Assembly (NCBI RefSeq): GCF_031450785.1
Contig: NZ_JARTWB010000001.1
Span: 186,001-250,000 of the forward strand
Direction of reading: 5' to 3'
Length of the DNA: 64,000 bases
Origin: Caballeronia sp. LZ062
GTDB lineage: Bacteria > Pseudomonadota > Gammaproteobacteria > Burkholderiales > Burkholderiaceae
A program made the translations under genes and the position numbers. Below, in pieces: positions 62,239-64,000 of this stretch. Under the pieces are notes generated by a model that saw only the letters and a list, made by a program, of their open reading frames with translations, was not told the DNA's origin and did not search any database. The first letter of the stretch is position 1, and each line of letters begins with the position of its first letter.

Positions 62239-64000
62239 TCAGGAGACAGCCGGTGCGCGCACGCCGAGTCTTTCCTCTCGTACCGGCGAATTCGTTTCCT
62301 TGATGACGCTCTCGCACAGCGAAATGATCTGCGCCGAGCTAGCCGGATTGAACAGCGAGTGATCGACATCCGGAAACGTCATGACGCGGACGTTCGGGTA
62401 ACGCGACAAGCGCACGCCCAGCTTGCCGCAATGCGCGGCGAGAAGATCGAGGCCCGCATCATAGCTGCCATAGACGAGCAACGTCTTCGTGCCCTTGGCA
62501 TCGAGCACGCGCGCGATTGCCTGAGGCGTCGTGGCTTGCGCGGGCGGCGTATGACTCGCGCCATCGAGCCGCAGCAGGTCCGACATGCGCGAACGGACCC
62601 GCGTTGCACCATAACTCGCGATAAAGCCCAGCACGCGAAGCAAATTCTTGTCGCCGCGAAGTATCGCTTTCCACTTATTCAGTTCGAACATGGACGAGGC
62701 ATAGCCGGCCATCGAATTGCGAGTCGATTGACGCATTTCGTCGGCCGACTTGTCTTCGGGCTGCTTGAACGTTGGAATGTTCACCGCTATCACGCCCGAA
62801 ATGGCGGCTTCGGAGGCGGCCGCCTTCAATGCGTGATATGCGCCGGAACAAATGCCGAACGAGAAGATCGAGCTGTAGCCTTGTTGCGAGAGCCATCGTG
62901 CGGCAGTCGCGGTATCTTGGGTGGCGACCGGATTGTAGATGCGGCTGTACGGCGTCGCCGCTTGAGTTATGCCTGGCGCGGCGGGGCTATCGCCTCTGCC
63001 GCGCGCATCGAATCGCAACGAAGCAATGCCACGCCGTGCAAGATCGCGGGCGATTCGCACGGATAGCCGGCTATCACCGACACGCGAGCTTGCCGATGTA
63101 TTGGCCAGAAGAAATGCTGATGCACGCGAGGCCGAACGGCGCGGTTCGCACAGGATGCCGACAAGTCCTTCTTCGCCGATTCTGACGGGCCGCTCTATCG
63201 CCTCTGCCGTCTCGATGCTCATGTCATTCGGCCAGTCAGACGATGTCGAGGATGCTCGGGACTGACCGTCTGCGCCAGGGGCAAGCCAATGCGCGACTTG
63301 CGCAAACGCCGCGTGCGGCGTGACAGTGAAAGCCGATTCTTGAATAAACCCGGTTAAGTCGTCGAATGGCTGCGTTTGCACATCGACGCCGAGCGACGCA
63401 AGTGCATCGCGCAAGGGGTCCTTAGCGCTAACACGGCCATGCATCAGCAACACGCGAGCCGCGGGCGCGACGCCAGACTGTTTGACGCTTGCCGCCAGAT
63501 CGACGGCTTCGAGTTCACGCCTGAAGTCTTCGCCATACGTCTGACCGAGGACGTTGAGCGGACCGTCCTGTGGCTGAACTTCGCGCAAGGGCGCGGCGAG
63601 TTTCTCGAGCCACGTCTTGCGCGTGACGCTCAATTCGCGCATGTACGTGCGCCCGCTCACGACCGGCGCAAGCAGCACGAGATCATCCACGGGATGGCGC
63701 AAGGCCGCGTGCAACGCGAAGGCGGCGCCCACGCGAAAGCCGCAAAGCGCCACATGTTCGACGCCCGCTTCCTGTTTCAGGAGATCGACGGCAGCGCCGA
63801 TGTCATCGATTGACGACTCGAATTGGCCTGGCGCTGCATCGTCGCCAGCGGAATCGCCAGTGCCGATGTAGTCAAAGCGCAAGACCCAGAGCCCACGCGC
63901 CGCAAGCAATTCGGCAAGGAGGCGCAGGCCGCTATAAGTCCAGACATACTCGTGACCGAACGTATTGCAAAGTACGACGCCCCGCTTACCCGTTCCCGCG
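62239..64000 (-). CDS. tandem alpha/beta-hydrolase protein, N-terminus cut by window edge
   Basis: At least 586 residues are visible; the frame runs open past 64000, so the true start lies outside. Two alpha/beta-hydrolase domains are present. The first has CNTFGHEYVWTYSGLRLLAE and LRFDYIGTGDSAG, similar to exosortase-associated hydrolases, with CGFRVGAAFAL at the nucleophile elbow (Arg where Ser is expected). The second (from about 63230 down) has FDARGRGDS and FGICSGAYHA at the elbow (Cys at the nucleophile position) and FPDVDHSLFNP with Asp/His. Function unknown; polysaccharide-linked hydrolases or acyltransferases are the nearest type. Confidence 0.75.
   Translation of the reverse strand, partial: AGTGKRGVVLCNTFGHEYVWTYSGLRLLAELLAARGLWVLRFDYIGTGDSAGDDAAPGQFESSIDDIGAAVDLLKQEAGVEHVALCGFRVGAAFALHAALRHPVDDLVLLAPVVSGRTYMRELSVTRKTWLEKLAAPLREVQPQDGPLNVLGQTYGEDFRRELEAVDLAASVKQSGVAPAARVLLMHGRVSAKDPLRDALASLGVDVQTQPFDDLTGFIQESAFTVTPHAAFAQVAHWLAPGADGQSRASSTSSDWPNDMSIETAEAIERPVRIGEEGLVGILCEPRRSASRASAFLLANTSASSRVGDSRLSVRIARDLARRGIASLRFDARGRGDSPAAPGITQAATPYSRIYNPVATQDTATAARWLSQQGYSSIFSFGICSGAYHALKAAASEAAISGVIAVNIPTFKQPEDKSADEMRQSTRNSMAGYASSMFELNKWKAILRGDKNLLRVLGFIASYGATRVRSRMSDLLRLDGASHTPPAQATTPQAIARVLDAKGTKTLLVYGSYDAGLDLLAAHCGKLGVRLSRYPNVRVMTFPDVDHSLFNPASSAQIISLCESVIKETNSPVREERLGVRAPAVS

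Overview
The window is high-GC, densely coded DNA from a beta-proteobacterium of the family Burkholderiaceae, most like Paraburkholderia or Caballeronia. This is inferred from protein resemblance, codon bias and typical families: flhDC, PobA, DUF4148, a periplasmic purine nucleoside permease and ECF sigma/anti-sigma pairs. It reads as chromosomal. I found no rRNA, tRNA, CRISPR array, insertion sequence or prophage.

Layout. 0-4 kb: LysR regulator, RidA, a Tat-type lipoprotein phosphoesterase and a TauE/SafE exporter. 4.2-8.4 kb: an amylo-alpha-1,6-glucosidase-like enzyme convergent with pobA. Between them lie about 660 bp of degenerate tandem copies that seem to derive from the 3' ends of both genes. 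8.5-13.5 kb: SDR, aldo/keto reductase, AraC regulator, a secreted repeat protein and an ECF sigma/anti-sigma pair. 13.5-18 kb: small secreted proteins (one only 38 aa), a glycolipid-binding family protein, selD and a CDF metal exporter. 18-26 kb: a large MscS channel, a purine nucleoside permease, the flagellar master regulators flhDC, and polB.

26.2-29.5 kb holds the most unusual locus. An Atm1-like ABC exporter is fused to a degenerate histidine-kinase ATPase-like module and an intact receiver domain, and is followed by an orphan ParB-like protein. Convergent to it, 29.5-41.4 kb is a compact minus-strand glycan cluster: UDP-xylose synthase-like SDR, two GT4, two GT9 (heptosyltransferase type), two GT2, a NodU/TobZ-type carbamoyltransferase, a GmhB-like phosphatase, a PIG-L deacetylase and a duplicated-barrel outer-membrane protein. 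Most genes overlap by 4-14 bp. No flippase, polymerase or chain-length gene is present.

41.5-54.3 kb is accessory metabolism and stress. It has a GT34-like transferase with a degenerate first half, a Cys-rich copper-binding four-helix protein, a GH15 enzyme, a D-2-hydroxyacid dehydrogenase-like flavoprotein and a second ECF sigma locus flanked by two putative anti-sigma factors. Next to that locus, divergently, are a catalase-like peroxidase and cytochrome b561. A hypothetical protein carrying a PD-(D/E)XK-like signature ends this region.

54.3-62.2 kb is a D-xylose utilisation locus: xylA-xylF-xylG-xylH on the minus strand, divergent from xylR-galM. A repeated element of about 40 bp precedes both xylA and xylF. 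No xylulokinase gene is in the window. The right edge cuts a tandem alpha/beta-hydrolase gene.
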